From: Marinobacterium sp.
Lineage (GTDB): Bacteria > Pseudomonadota > Gammaproteobacteria > Pseudomonadales > Balneatricaceae
Length of the DNA: 37,464 bases
Assembly: GCA_003250495.1 (NCBI GenBank)
Contig: QKGH01000110.1
Location: forward strand, 1 to 37,464
Reading direction: 5' to 3'
In this document: positions 18,433-27,221 of the stretch, in pieces
Layout: every line of letters begins with the position of its first letter
Position numbering within the stretch: position 1 is the first letter of the stretch
Translations under genes and position numbers: made by a program
Notes under the pieces: model-generated
What the model saw: only the letters and a program-made list of their open reading frames with translations
The model's database searches: none
What the model was told of the DNA's origin: nothing

Positions 18433-18460
18433 ATTGTATAGACTCGCTGGCCCCTGACAA
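18433..18460 (-). promoter_or_regulatory. Sigma-70 promoter for arsC-wrbA-DUF2069-desulfurase
   Basis: On the minus strand, TTGTCA (18455-18460) is followed after 16 bp by TACAAT (18433-18438), each 5 of 6 with consensus. The -10 element lies 43 bp from the arsC start. It is in the divergent gap shared with yihY. Confidence 0.6.
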
Positions 18461-18506
18461 ACCATGAAGGTATGCCGGGGGCGGGGTCTGGGGATGAGGA
18501 GTTTGC

Positions 18507-19781
18507 ATGAATAAACGGGCGGTGTATTCGGTGTTGCTGTTCCTGCGTGCGCTGGTGCGCCAGTATCAGGCCAATCAGGGGATCCTGAACGCGGCGGCAT
18601 TGACCTATACCACGCTGTTCGCCGTCGTGCCGTTGATGACCGTTTCCTATGCGATGCTAGCCACCATTCCCTCTTTTCAAGGGGTGGGGGAGCAGATCCA
18701 GGGCTGGGTGTTCGAGAACTTCGTGCCCGCCACCGGTGCCGTGGTGCAGGAGTACCTGCAGGGGTTCACGGCACAGGCGAGGAAGCTGACGGCCATCGGT
18801 ATCCTGTTCCTGGTGATCACCTCGATCATGATGATGAAGAATATCGAAGCCGCGCTGAACCGGATCTGGCGGGTTTCGGAGCCGCGCAGCGGTGTATCCA
18901 GCTTCCTGCTGTACTGGGCGGTGTTGAGCCTGGGGCCGGTGCTGATCGGCCTGGGGCTGGTGCTGAGCTCCTATATCTCGTCGCTGGCGCTGTTCGACAG
19001 CGCCTCCGAGTTGGTTGGGCGTGCCCGGCTGCTGGCACTGTTTCCGCCGCTGTTGTCGGCGCTGGCGTTCACGCTGCTGTATGCCGCGGTGCCGAACTGT
19101 CCGGTGCCGCTGCGCAACGCCTTTATCGGCGGGGTTACGGCGTCGTTGCTGTTCGAGATCGCCAAGCGCGGGTTTGCGCTGTTCGTCACCCAGTTTCCCT
19201 CCTACGAACTGATCTATGGCGCCTTTGCGGCGGTGCCGATGTTCCTGGTCTGGATCTTCATCTGCTGGACCATCGCACTGATCGGCGCCGAGCTGTCGCG
19301 GGCGTTGACCGTGTACCACGCGGAGCGGCGCGCCCGCCAGTTGCCGCACCTGTATACCCTGCTGGGGCTGCTGCGGCGGCTATGGTCGGCACAGCAGCAG
19401 GGCGCCGCAGTGGCGGGAGGCGAGTTGCTGCAGGAGGTCGACGGCTTGACGCAGCAGCGCTGGGATCAGTACCAGGCGTTGTTGATCGACGCCGGCCTGG
19501 TCCAGCGTACCGAGCAGGGGCAGTACCTGCTGTGCCGGGATCTGTCGCAGTTCACGCTGGCGCAGTTGCAGGCATTGTCGCCCTGGCCGTTACCCAACGG
19601 CCTGAGTCAGCCGCGGGAGGGGTGGCAGCATGAGGTCAGCGAACGCCTGACGCGGCTGGAGCAGGTGCGTAACGAACAGCTCGATCAGCCGTTGTCGGTG
19701 CTGTTCCGGTTAACGGCGGGAGAAGAGAACCGGGCCGCCAAACCGCAAGCGGCGGCGACGGCGGCAAAAGTGGAGGGCTAG
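18507..19781 (+). CDS. YihY/BrkB family inner-membrane protein
   Basis: A 424-aa protein with ATG 18507 and a GAGGAG ribosome-binding site. The N-terminal 280 residues hold about six membrane helices with the family signatures NAAALTYTTLFAVVPLM and PSYELIYGAFAAVPMFLVWI. The C-terminal 140 residues are cytosolic and hydrophilic, resembling a winged-helix domain (QRWDQYQALLIDAGLVQRTE) with an Ala-rich tail. This family was once misnamed RNase BN; its molecular role is unresolved. The divergent arsC/wrbA genes are the same neighbours as in Pseudomonas-like genomes. The stop codon directly abuts the acylphosphatase start. Confidence 0.9.
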   Translation: MNKRAVYSVLLFLRALVRQYQANQGILNAAALTYTTLFAVVPLMTVSYAMLATIPSFQGVGEQIQGWVFENFVPATGAVVQEYLQGFTAQARKLTAIGILFLVITSIMMMKNIEAALNRIWRVSEPRSGVSSFLLYWAVLSLGPVLIGLGLVLSSYISSLALFDSASELVGRARLLALFPPLLSALAFTLLYAAVPNCPVPLRNAFIGGVTASLLFEIAKRGFALFVTQFPSYELIYGAFAAVPMFLVWIFICWTIALIGAELSRALTVYHAERRARQLPHLYTLLGLLRRLWSAQQQGAAVAGGELLQEVDGLTQQRWDQYQALLIDAGLVQRTEQGQYLLCRDLSQFTLAQLQALSPWPLPNGLSQPREGWQHEVSERLTRLEQVRNEQLDQPLSVLFRLTAGEENRAAKPQAAATAAKVEG

Positions 19782-20066
19782 ATGGCCAGCATCTGTCTGC
19801 ATCTGGTGGTGAAAGGGCGGGTACAGGGTGTCTGGTTCCGCCGTTTCGCCCAGGAGCATGCGCTGTCGAATGGGGTGACGGGGTGGGTGCGCAACCGCAG
19901 CGATACCTGTGTCGAGGCGTTGCTGTGCGGCGACGAGCGCTCGGTGCGGCATGTGGAGGCGTGGTTGAGCCGTGGGCCGGAGCTGGCCAGCGTGATCGCG
20001 GTCGAGGCGCAGCTGCGCGAATTCGAGCAGTGGGAGGCGTTCGTGATTCGGGAGGATGCCGACTGA
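19782..20066 (+). CDS. Acylphosphatase
   Basis: A 94-aa protein whose ATG directly follows the yihY-like stop codon, so the two are translated as a pair. The acylphosphatase signature KGRVQGVWFRRFAQEHA contains catalytic Arg20, and GWVRNRSDT supplies catalytic Asn38. The enzyme hydrolyses carboxyl-phosphate bonds such as acetyl phosphate and 1,3-bisphosphoglycerate. Length and all key residues are normal. It is convergent with proS. Confidence 0.94.
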   Translation: MASICLHLVVKGRVQGVWFRRFAQEHALSNGVTGWVRNRSDTCVEALLCGDERSVRHVEAWLSRGPELASVIAVEAQLREFEQWEAFVIREDAD

Positions 20067-20100
20067 GGCGTCTGCCCCAGCCGGCGTTCGTGACAGTGGA

Positions 20101-21813
20101 TTAGGCCAGCTGCTGCTTCAGGAACTCGACCGCGTCGTCGACTGCTATATCGCGCGATTCCGCGTCGCAGCGCCCTTTGTACTCGAGCACACCGTTGCCG
20201 AGGCCGCGGTCGGACACCACCAGGCGGTGGGGGATGCCGATCAGTTCGATATCGGCGAACTTGACCCCCGGACGCTCCTTGCGGTCGTCCATCAGCACAT
20301 CGATGCCGGCCGCCTTCAGCGCCGCGTACAGCTCGTCGGCCTTCGCCTGCACCGCCTCGGATTTATCGTAGTTCAGCGGTACCAGCGCCACGCTGAACGG
20401 TGCCAGCGCCGCCGGCCAGATGATCCCCTTGTCGTCGTAGTTCTGCTCGATCGCGGCGGCCACCACGCGGGTCACGCCGATGCCGTAGCAACCCATCTCC
20501 ATGATCACCGCCTTGCCGTTCTCGTCCAGCACCGTAGCGCTCATGGCGTTGGAGTACTTGCTGCCGAGCTGGAACACATGGCCCACCTCGATGCCGCGCT
20601 TGATCGACAGCGTGCCGCCGCCGCAGGGGCTGGGATCGCCTTCGACCACGTTACGCAGGTCGGCGACCGCCGGGACCGGCAGGTCGCGCTCCCAGTTCAG
20701 GCCGAAGTAGTGCTTGTCTTCGATATTGGCGCCCACGACGAAATCGCTCAGGGTTTCGACGCTGCGATCGATGATGCAGGGGATCGGCAGGTTTAGCGGG
20801 CCCAGCGAGCCGGGGCCGGCACCAAACACACGACGGATCTCCTCTTCGGTCGCCATGCGCAGCGGTGCCGCGACCTGCGGCAACTTCTCCGCCTTGATCT
20901 CGTTCAGTTCGTGATCGCCGCGGACGACCAGGGCGATCAATTCGGCTTCGCACTCGTCGCTGGCGGCGACCACCAGGGTTTTGACCGTCTTCTCGATCGG
21001 CAGGTTGAACTGCTCGACCAGCTGGGCGATGGTCTTGGCATTCGGGGTGTCGACCAGGCGCAGCTCCTCGGTGGCGGCGCCGCGGCTGCCGAGGGGGAGC
21101 GCTTCCGCCATCTCTACGTTGGCGGCGTAGTCGCTGCTGTCGGAGAAGGCGATATCGTCTTCTCCGGAGGAGGCCAGCACGTGGAACTCATGCGATGAGC
21201 TGCCGCCGATGGAGCCGGTGTCGGCCAGTACCGGGCGGAAGTCCAGTCCCAGGCGGGTAAAGATGTTGCAGTACGCCTGGTACATGCGGTCGTAGGTTTC
21301 CTGCAGCGAGTCGCGATCGGTGTGGAAGGAGTAGGCGTCCTTCATGATGAACTCGCGCGAGCGCATCACGCCGAAACGGGGGCGGATCTCGTCACGGAAC
21401 TTGGTCTGGATCTGGTAGAAGTTGGCCGGCAGCTGCTTGTAGCTGCGCAGCTCGCGGCGGATCAGGTCGGTGATCACCTCTTCGTGGGTCGGGCCGACGC
21501 AGAACTCGCGGTTATGGCGGTCGCTCAAGCGTAGCAGTTCCGGACCGTACTGTTCCCAGCGCCCGGACTCCTGCCACAGCTCGGCGGGCTGGATCGCCGG
21601 CATCAGCACCTCCTGCGCGCCTGCTGCATCCATCTCCTCCCGGACGATGCGCTCGACCTTGCGCAGCGTGCGCAGACCCAGCGGCAACCAGGTGTAGAGA
21701 CCCGCCGCCAGCTTGCGGATCATGCCGGCACGGAGCATCAGTTGATGACTGACGACCTCGGCGTCGGCCGGGGTCTCTTTGAGGGTGGCGATCAGGTATT
21801 GGCTTGCGCGCAT
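20101..21813 (-). CDS. proS: Prolyl-tRNA synthetase
   Basis: A 570-aa class IIa synthetase of the bacterial type, with ATG 21811-21813. It opens [20 protein letters not shown]. Class II motif 2 spans [16 protein letters not shown] and [20 protein letters not shown]; motif 3 is [19 protein letters not shown]. Between motifs 2 and 3 (about residues 225-385) is the YbaK-like insertion domain, which deacylates Ala-tRNA(Pro). The C-terminal anticodon-binding domain ends EFLKQQLA. Essential for translation. It appears monocistronic or in tandem with the DUF523 gene, whose stop lies 80 bp upstream. Confidence 0.97.
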   Translation of the reverse strand: MRASQYLIATLKETPADAEVVSHQLMLRAGMIRKLAAGLYTWLPLGLRTLRKVERIVREEMDAAGAQEVLMPAIQPAELWQESGRWEQYGPELLRLSDRHNREFCVGPTHEEVITDLIRRELRSYKQLPANFYQIQTKFRDEIRPRFGVMRSREFIMKDAYSFHTDRDSLQETYDRMYQAYCNIFTRLGLDFRPVLADTGSIGGSSSHEFHVLASSGEDDIAFSDSSDYAANVEMAEALPLGSRGAATEELRLVDTPNAKTIAQLVEQFNLPIEKTVKTLVVAASDECEAELIALVVRGDHELNEIKAEKLPQVAAPLRMATEEEIRRVFGAGPGSLGPLNLPIPCIIDRSVETLSDFVVGANIEDKHYFGLNWERDLPVPAVADLRNVVEGDPSPCGGGTLSIKRGIEVGHVFQLGSKYSNAMSATVLDENGKAVIMEMGCYGIGVTRVVAAAIEQNYDDKGIIWPAALAPFSVALVPLNYDKSEAVQAKADELYAALKAAGIDVLMDDRKERPGVKFADIELIGIPHRLVVSDRGLGNGVLEYKGRCDAESRDIAVDDAVEFLKQQLA

Positions 21814-21893
21814 TGTTTCGGCTGTCCTGAGTGAAAAATGGCGATCATTTTAAGGGCTAGGCCGCACGGCCCACAAGTCGCCATCCGCACTCA

Positions 21894-22391
21894 TTAGCAG
21901 GCCAGGGCGGTGTGGTCGCTGTACTCCAGCCGTGCCGCCAGAAATTCGGCCAGCTCATCCAGTTCGTATTCGTTGAATACCGGAATGCCGGTACGGATCA
22001 GCTCGTGGGCCGCGACGCCGGGGGCGCTGACCATCTTGCCGGAGAAACTGCCGTCGTAGATGCGGCGATTGCCGCAGGAGGGGCTATAGGCTTTCATCAG
22101 CGCACAGCAGCAGCCGTGCTCGCGGGCGATATCGGAGGTCGCTTCGGCGCCGGCCAGGAATTGCGGGGTGAAGTCTTCGCCCTGGGCGCTGGTGATCAGG
22201 ATCGGGAAGCGGCTTTGTGTCTCGGCGGCGGGGCGGGGAGTGGGCAGGCCGCCGAGGGTTTCGGGGCAGGCCATCACCAGGCGCCCCTCCTCTTTCCAGC
22301 GTGCCAGCAGTGGATGTTCAAGCAGATTGTGCCGCCCATCGTACCGTACAGTTGCTCCCAAGAGGCAGGCACTTACCAGGATCTTATCCAT
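21894..22391 (-). CDS. DUF523 family protein
   Basis: A 165-aa cysteine-rich protein with ATG 22389-22391. It has the family hallmarks VSACLLGATVRYDGRHN at the start, MACPETLGGLPTPRP, a CCC run, and KAYSPSCGNRRIYDG. The conserved cysteines suggest a metal or Fe-S site. The family is widespread and uncharacterised. No clear ribosome-binding site precedes the start, and the upstream region is very AT-rich. It could be co-transcribed with proS downstream. Confidence 0.88.
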   Translation of the reverse strand: MDKILVSACLLGATVRYDGRHNLLEHPLLARWKEEGRLVMACPETLGGLPTPRPAAETQSRFPILITSAQGEDFTPQFLAGAEATSDIAREHGCCCALMKAYSPSCGNRRIYDGSFSGKMVSAPGVAAHELIRTGIPVFNEYELDELAEFLAARLEYSDHTALAC

Positions 22392-22620
22392 AACGTACTG
22401 ATAACCATATAAAATTTTGTTTTTATTGTAGACGGCGGAGTTTAACCTTTTATGTCACCGTGCGTCAGTCCTACTTTGGTCATTAGTCTCTGGTTATCGG
22501 GGCGGATTATTGGTGCTGGGGGCGAGGGTCGGACGGGGCGGGCGCCGTCGGTAAGGATAGGGCTCCGGCAGCGTTCTGGCTTGGATCGCCGACCTGTTGC
22601 GGCGGCGATCCGTGGCGGCA

Positions 22621-23052
22621 TCAGGCGGGCCGGTTGTCGACCATGAAGGTCGCTTCGCCGGTGGCGACCAGCTTGTCGCCGACATGGACGTCGGTGCTGC
22701 ATTTTACCCGCCGCCGCCGCAGGTCGATCTCGGTGACCGTTACTGTGGCGCGGGCGGTGTCGCCGAAGTGGACCGGCGCTTTGAATTTGATGCTCTGGTC
22801 GATGTAGATACAGCCCGGCCCCGGCAACCGGGTGCCGGCCACGGTCGAGATCAGGGCGGCGCTGAGCATGCCATGCACGATACGGCCGCCAAACGGGGTG
22901 GTGCGGGCGTACTCTTCGTTGACGTGCATCGGATTGTTGTCGCCGGAGATGCCGGCAAACAGGTAAACATCCGATTCGGAAATGGTTTTCGCAAAGGACT
23001 CGTTCATCCCGATTTCGAGATCTTCAATATAGTAACCGTGAAGCTCGTGCAT
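22621..23052 (-). CDS. MaoC-like (R)-specific enoyl-CoA hydratase
   Basis: A 143-aa hotdog-fold protein. The start ATG 23050-23052 has GGGAGCG upstream; an earlier in-frame start adds 15 unconserved residues. It contains the hydratase-2 motif FAGISGDNNPMHVNEEYA with the catalytic Asp and His, then GGRIVHGMLSAALISTVAGT. The size and motif fit PhaJ-type (R)-hydratases, which interconvert trans-2-enoyl-CoA and (R)-3-hydroxyacyl-CoA. It is divergent from fabV, which acts on the same class of enoyl thioester, so a shared role in fatty acid or polyester metabolism is plausible. Confidence 0.88.
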   Translation of the reverse strand: MHELHGYYIEDLEIGMNESFAKTISESDVYLFAGISGDNNPMHVNEEYARTTPFGGRIVHGMLSAALISTVAGTRLPGPGCIYIDQSIKFKAPVHFGDTARATVTVTEIDLRRRRVKCSTDVHVGDKLVATGEATFMVDNRPA

Positions 23053-23289
23053 GCTGACGCTCCCTATAGCAGGTGGGGCAAAATGGTGGATAAGCACCGG
23101 AAAAATGAAAGGTGCTCATTTGGTATATCATCAGTTGCAATAGAATGACAGCCGACTGTTGCAGAGTTTTTATTCTCCGCCCCAGGTCGCGCATCTGCTG
23201 TCACTGGTAGCTAAAATGGGGTATCTTAGCCGCCAATTTTTGCGGTTCATATCCGTACCCTCGATCCGATAGGCAAGCAAAGACCGACA

Positions 23290-24483
23290 ATGATTATCAA
23301 ACCGAAAATTCGCGGCTTTATCTGTACCACTACCCATCCTGGCGGCTGTGACGCAAACGTGCGTGAGCAGATTGCCTACACCCAGGCGCAGGGGCGTATC
23401 GAAAATGGCCCGAAACGAGTACTGGTAATCGGCTCCTCCAGCGGTTATGGACTGGCCTCGCGCATCGCAGCGGCGTTTGGTAGCGGTGCGGCGACGATCG
23501 GCGTGTTCTTCGAGAAACCGGGCACCGAGAAGAAGCCGGGTACGGCCGGTTGGTACAATGCCGCGGCGTTCGACCGCCTGGCCCATGAAGCCGGGCTCTA
23601 TGCCAAGAGCTTCAATGGCGACGCGTTCTCCAATGCGGCTAAGCAGAAGGTGGTCGAGGCGATCCGGGAGGACCTGGGGCAGATCGACCTGGTGGTCTAT
23701 TCGCTGGCGTCCCCGGTGCGCAAGCTGCCGGATAGCGGCGAGCTGGTGCGCTCGGCGCTGAAGCCGATCGGCGAGCCGTACCGTTCCACCGCAATCGATA
23801 CCAATAAGGATTGCATTATCGAAGCCGAGGTCGAGCCGGCTACCGAGCAGGAGATTGCCGACACCGTCACCGTCATGGGTGGCGAGGATTGGGAGCTCTG
23901 GCTGGGCGCGCTGCGTGAAGCCGACGTGCTGGCGCCGGGCTGCAAGACCGTTGCATACAGCTATATCGGTACCGATATCACCTGGCCGATCTATTGGCAT
24001 GGTGCCCTCGGCAAGGCGAAGCAGGACCTGGATCGTGCCGCCGCAGAGCTGAATACGGCACTGTCGGCCCAGGGCGGTCAGGCCAATATCGCGGTTCTGA
24101 AGTCGGTGGTAACCCAGGCGAGCTCGGCGATTCCGGTGATGCCGCTATATCTGTCGATGGTGTTCAAGGTGATGCGCGGCCTGGGGCTGCACGAGGGCTG
24201 TATGGAGCAGGTATACCGCCTGTTTAGCACCGGTCTCTATGGCGATTCGGCCCAGCTCGACGAGGGCAACCGTTTCCGTATGGATGACTGGGAGCTGCGC
24301 GACGACGTGCAGCACGCCTGTCGCGATCTGTGGCCGCGGGTAACCACGGAGAACCTGTTCGAGCTGACCGACTATGCCCTCTATAAAGCCGAGTTCCTGA
24401 AGCTGTTCGGGTTCGGTATCGAGGGGATCGACTACGACGCCGATATCGATCCGGAAGTGGCATTCGACGTGGTCGACATCTGA
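23290..24483 (+). CDS. fabV: Enoyl-ACP / trans-2-enoyl-CoA reductase FabV
   Basis: A 397-aa short-chain dehydrogenase-like enzyme starting at ATG 23290. The N-terminus [20 protein letters not shown] is typical of FabV. The nucleotide loop is [17 protein letters not shown], and Glu75 in [12 protein letters not shown] favours NADH. The active site Tyr235-X8-Lys244 ([13 protein letters not shown]) has the FabV spacing. It reduces the enoyl double bond in the last step of fatty acid elongation and, in known cases, is triclosan-resistant. Length and key residues are intact. A strong terminator follows at 24511. Confidence 0.96.
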   Translation: MIIKPKIRGFICTTTHPGGCDANVREQIAYTQAQGRIENGPKRVLVIGSSSGYGLASRIAAAFGSGAATIGVFFEKPGTEKKPGTAGWYNAAAFDRLAHEAGLYAKSFNGDAFSNAAKQKVVEAIREDLGQIDLVVYSLASPVRKLPDSGELVRSALKPIGEPYRSTAIDTNKDCIIEAEVEPATEQEIADTVTVMGGEDWELWLGALREADVLAPGCKTVAYSYIGTDITWPIYWHGALGKAKQDLDRAAAELNTALSAQGGQANIAVLKSVVTQASSAIPVMPLYLSMVFKVMRGLGLHEGCMEQVYRLFSTGLYGDSAQLDEGNRFRMDDWELRDDVQHACRDLWPRVTTENLFELTDYALYKAEFLKLFGFGIEGIDYDADIDPEVAFDVVDI

Positions 24484-24510
24484 TCGTTCCGCGTTCCGGA
24501 CACCGTCTCG

Positions 24511-24539
24511 CAGCCCCATGAATATGGGGCTGTTTTCAT
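24511..24539 (+). terminator. Rho-independent terminator of fabV
   Basis: CAGCCCCAT (24511-24519), loop GAAT and ATGGGGCTG (24524-24532) form a perfect 9-bp stem, followed by TTTTCATTT. It lies 27 bp after the fabV stop. Confidence 0.9.
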
Positions 24540-24617
24540 TTAAGGCATGCTGTTTTTTATGCCTTTTGCATCCTTGTGTAATAATCAATGTGCTTTCGGA
24601 TGCCGATGGAGCCGGCT

Positions 24618-25106
24618 ATGTATCTCAGGATGAGAACCCCCTTTGCTGTCGCCCCGGCGGCGATGCTGCTATGCCCACTGCTGCTGGTGGCGTGCGCCTC
24701 TCCCGATGCGGGGCGAACGGGCGTTGCGCCGGCGGTCGAGGCGGTGCTGGATCGACAGGCGCTGCAGCGGGGGAGCTGGGAGGTCTACGCAATCGGTGAT
24801 TGGCGCCTGGATGCGGAAACGCTCCCGCGGATCGCGTTCGGTAGTGCCGGGCAGGTGGGTGGCCAGATGGGGTGTAACCGGTTCCTGGGTCGTTACCGAC
24901 TGGATGCCGAAGGTGCGCTGAGCCTGGACGATATGCGACTGACCCACCACATTTGCGCCGGCCCCGTTATGTATCAGGAGGGGGTGTTGCTTAACTGGCT
25001 GCGCGATGCGTGGCGCTCCCGATTGACGGATGATGGTGAGCTGCTGATCTACAGCGGGCAGCGGCGTGATCCTATCCGCCTGCGTCCGGCTCCGGATGGG
25101 GGGTAG
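24618..25106 (+). CDS. META-domain (HslJ-like) lipoprotein
   Basis: A 162-aa precursor. ATG 24618 has GGAG 7 bp upstream. The signal peptide ends in lipobox LLVAC with the lipidated Cys at residue 26. The mature part has the META/DUF306 pattern: a WEVYAIGDWRL strand, GGQMGCNRFLGRYRLD with its Cys, and LSLDDMRLTHHICAGPVMYQ with the second Cys. Residues after Cys26 are Ala-Ser, predicting outer-membrane sorting. META proteins include the E. coli heat-inducible HslJ; the role is unclear. It is separated from fabV by a terminator and from hemH by 144 bp. Confidence 0.85.
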   Translation: MYLRMRTPFAVAPAAMLLCPLLLVACASPDAGRTGVAPAVEAVLDRQALQRGSWEVYAIGDWRLDAETLPRIAFGSAGQVGGQMGCNRFLGRYRLDAEGALSLDDMRLTHHICAGPVMYQEGVLLNWLRDAWRSRLTDDGELLIYSGQRRDPIRLRPAPDGG

Positions 25107-25250
25107 GCCGGTTGGGGGTGCTGTCGGCAGCGAGCGCTTCTCCGCCGTTCCCGTTCCCGTACCCGGCTGGGCGGTGGCTGCTACTTGTCGAGCTGGCATG
25201 CCGCCCCTCGACTTGGGTACACTGATAGGCCCCGTCAGCAGGATAAAACC

Positions 25251-26339
25251 ATGAAGTATCAGGGTGTTAGTAATTATTCGCACCAGTCGCCCGAGCGTAT
25301 AGGAATCCTGATCACCAACCTCGGCAGCCCCGATGCGCCAACCACCGGCGCTCTGCGGCGTTACCTGAAACAGTTTCTCTGGGACCCCCGTGTCGTCGAG
25401 CTCTCCCGGCCGTTCTGGTGGGTCATCCTCAATGGCATCATCCTCAATCTGCGGCCGCGCCGCTCTGCGCGCGCCTATCGGGCGGTGTGGGGCGCGGAGG
25501 GGGCACCCCTGCTGATGCATACCCGGCGCCAATGTTCGGCATTGGCGGAGCGTTTCCGGGCGCGCTACGGGGAGCGCGTGGTGGTCGACTATGCCATGCG
25601 CTATGGCAGTCGCTCCATTGCCGAGGTTATCGGCCGGATGCAGGAGCAGGGGGTGCGCCGGCTGGTGCTGTTGCCGCTGTTCCCGCAGTACAGTGGGGCG
25701 ACCAACGGCTCCACATTCGATGCCCTGGCGGAGGATTTTTGCCACCGCCGCTGGTTGCCGGATCTCCGCTTCGTCTCGCATTACCATGATTTTCCACCCT
25801 ATATCGAGGCGCTGGCGCGGCATATAGAGCAGCATTGGGAGCGCCATGGGCGGGCGCAGTTGCTGCTGCTCTCCTACCATGGCTTGCCCCGGCGCTATCT
25901 CGTCGCGGGGGATCCCTATTTCTGCGAATGCCATGCGACTTCGCGCCTGCTTGCGGAACGACTGCAGCTCGCCGAGGGGGAGTATCTGACCAGCTTTCAA
26001 TCTCGCTTCGGGCGTGAGGAGTGGTTGCAGCCCTATACCGATGCCACGCTGAAGGAGCTTCCGGTCAAGGGGGTTCGCTCGGTGCAGGTCTGCTGTCCGG
26101 GGTTCGCGGCCGATTGCCTGGAGACGATCGAAGAGATCGGGGTGGAAAATCGGCACTATTTTCTGGCGGCCGGCGGCGAGCGCTACGAGTATATTGCGGC
26201 GCTGAACGACAGTGTCGAGCATATCGATGCGCTGGAGGCGCTGCTGAGCGAGCAGATTGGCGACTGGCTGGCACGGCCGTCGACGGATGGCGAACGGCGG
26301 GCGGAAAGGGCTCGGCGGATCGACAGCCAGGCGCCCTGA
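25251..26339 (+). CDS. hemH: Ferrochelatase
   Basis: A 362-aa protein starting at ATG 25251 with AGGA 7 bp upstream. It has the motifs GILITNLGSPDAPTTGALRR and WGAEGAPLL, the catalytic His in LLLLSYHGLPRRYLV, TSFQSRFGREEWLQPYTD, and the acidic metal-path segment CCPGFAADCLETIEEIGVE. It inserts ferrous iron into protoporphyrin IX in the last step of haem synthesis at the inner membrane. Length and key residues are normal. It appears to be monocistronic. Confidence 0.96.
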   Translation: MKYQGVSNYSHQSPERIGILITNLGSPDAPTTGALRRYLKQFLWDPRVVELSRPFWWVILNGIILNLRPRRSARAYRAVWGAEGAPLLMHTRRQCSALAERFRARYGERVVVDYAMRYGSRSIAEVIGRMQEQGVRRLVLLPLFPQYSGATNGSTFDALAEDFCHRRWLPDLRFVSHYHDFPPYIEALARHIEQHWERHGRAQLLLLSYHGLPRRYLVAGDPYFCECHATSRLLAERLQLAEGEYLTSFQSRFGREEWLQPYTDATLKELPVKGVRSVQVCCPGFAADCLETIEEIGVENRHYFLAAGGERYEYIAALNDSVEHIDALEALLSEQIGDWLARPSTDGERRAERARRIDSQAP

Positions 26340-26355
26340 CGCGGTTTTAGAAATG

Positions 26356-26398
26356 GGGTAGCGCAATGGTGAATGAAATTTACTGCATTGCCCTATCC
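26356..26398. repeat. Imperfect inverted repeat after hemH
   Basis: GGGTAGCGCAATG (26356-26368) pairs with CATTGCCCTATCC (26386-26398) at 11 of 13 positions around a 17-nt AT-rich loop. It starts 16 bp after the hemH stop and lies upstream of the 61-aa gene. It may be a weak terminator or an operator; a possible promoter TTGCCC-16-CAAAAT (26388-26415) overlaps its right arm. Confidence 0.4.
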
Positions 26399-26493
26399 GT
26401 CAGCGTGTGCAAAATAGAGCCGTAGCATTGGCAAGGCCGTGTCATCCGGTGCCGATGTCGCGTTCTCACCCTGTCAGCCGAGGAGGCCGCATC

Positions 26494-26679
26494 ATGAGTA
26501 CGTCCACTCCCCACCCGAAGTTTATGGAAGCTATGCGCAAACTCTCAGCGATGTCTGAAGAGGAGCGGCTGTCCGAAGAGAATAAAGAGTTGTTCGAGCA
26601 GGCGATGCGGTATGCACCGCTGGATATCCAGCCGGCCTTGATCGCGATACAGAAAAAATACGAGGTGTCAGTTCATTAA
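26494..26679 (+). CDS. Small uncharacterised 61-aa protein
   Basis: ATG 26494 is preceded by GAGGAGGCC, a strong ribosome-binding site. The product is acidic and helical: MSTSTPHPKFMEAMRKLSAM, then SEEERLSEENKELFEQAMRY and APLDIQPALIAIQKKYEVSV. There is no signal peptide, membrane helix or metal-binding motif. I do not recognise a named family. A strong hairpin follows 7 bp after the stop, supporting a discrete short transcript. Confidence 0.7.
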   Translation: MSTSTPHPKFMEAMRKLSAMSEEERLSEENKELFEQAMRYAPLDIQPALIAIQKKYEVSVH

Positions 26680-26686
26680 GTGGTTG

Positions 26687-26717
26687 GCCAGTCGGTCCGG
26701 ATGCCGGGCCGACTGGC
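26687..26717. terminator. Strong hairpin downstream of the 61-aa gene, no U-tract
   Basis: GCCAGTCGGTCCGG (26687-26700) pairs with CCGGGCCGACTGGC (26704-26717) over 14 bp with a single G-U pair. The nominal loop is only 3 nt, so the inner pairs likely open. No T-run follows, so intrinsic termination is uncertain; it could instead protect the mRNA 3' end. Confidence 0.5.
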
Positions 26718-26780
26718 TGAAACGTAAACAGGCGCTGGGATCCGTTCAGCCTCCCGCGCCTTCGATGACTACTTACTTGC

Positions 26781-26824
26781 TTGTAGTTGCGTTTTAGTAG
26801 CGTTGTAGTTGCGTTGTAGTTACG
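26781..26824. repeat. Four tandem 11-bp repeats
   Basis: Consecutive units TTGTAGTTGCG (26781-26791), TTTTAGTAGCG (26792-26802), TTGTAGTTGCG (26803-26813) and TTGTAGTTACG (26814-26824) are head to tail without gaps. The 11-bp period is near one helical turn, placing each unit on the same face of the DNA. The block lies between the ends of the 61-aa gene (+) and the 92-aa gene (-). Confidence 0.8.
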
Positions 26825-26942
26825 CGCTCTCAGGCGCGCTTGCTGTTCCGCTTTGACCGCTCTGCGTCAGTTGTCTAATCCTTTCGGTTTTGTGACAGCT
26901 CATCTGAAGCCGTTACCGCCCGGTGGTTGCTTGAGCCTCGTT

Positions 26943-27221
26943 TCAAGCAACCGCGGAGTGTGTTTGGTGTGAAGGGTGGGTGGCGATGAAGTGCTGCAGT
27001 GCGGCACGCAACACCTGTTCGCGTCCCCGGTCGCCGTCCCGGCGGGCGGTGGCGATATCGTCCAGTATGATTTGGCGAATCTTCTGTTCACCTTCGTGTG
27101 TGACCAGATAATGTCCGAGCGCCATCGCTATCATCGCGTCCATGTGTTCGTGCGCGGCAATCGCACCGATCTCCTCTTCAGAGAGATCGCACATCGCCAA
27201 GCACTCTTCATAGGTCAACAT
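26943..27221 (-). CDS. Small uncharacterised 92-aa protein
   Basis: I placed the start at ATG 27219-27221 because GAGGAGGT lies 6 bp upstream; GTG 27227 is too close to that site. The protein is acidic and His-rich at the N-terminus (MLTYEECLAMCDLSEEEIGA, then IAAHEHMDAMIAMALGHYLV) and helical throughout, with a C-terminal LRAALQHFIATHPSHQTHSA. Cys and His residues could bind metal, but no established motif is evident. It appears conserved in character rather than random. A perfect TATAAT lies 37 bp upstream next to a palindrome. Function unknown. Confidence 0.72.
   Translation of the reverse strand: MLTYEECLAMCDLSEEEIGAIAAHEHMDAMIAMALGHYLVTHEGEQKIRQIILDDIATARRDGDRGREQVLRAALQHFIATHPSHQTHSAVA

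Noticed and set aside
22452-22646. 64-codon plus-strand frame overlapping the end of the MaoC gene
   Set aside because: No ribosome-binding site, Arg/Gly-rich composition and no recognisable motif.
24669-26366. 565-codon open frame antisense to the META lipoprotein and hemH
   Set aside because: Spans two real genes and an intergenic gap with no ribosome-binding site or recognisable domain.
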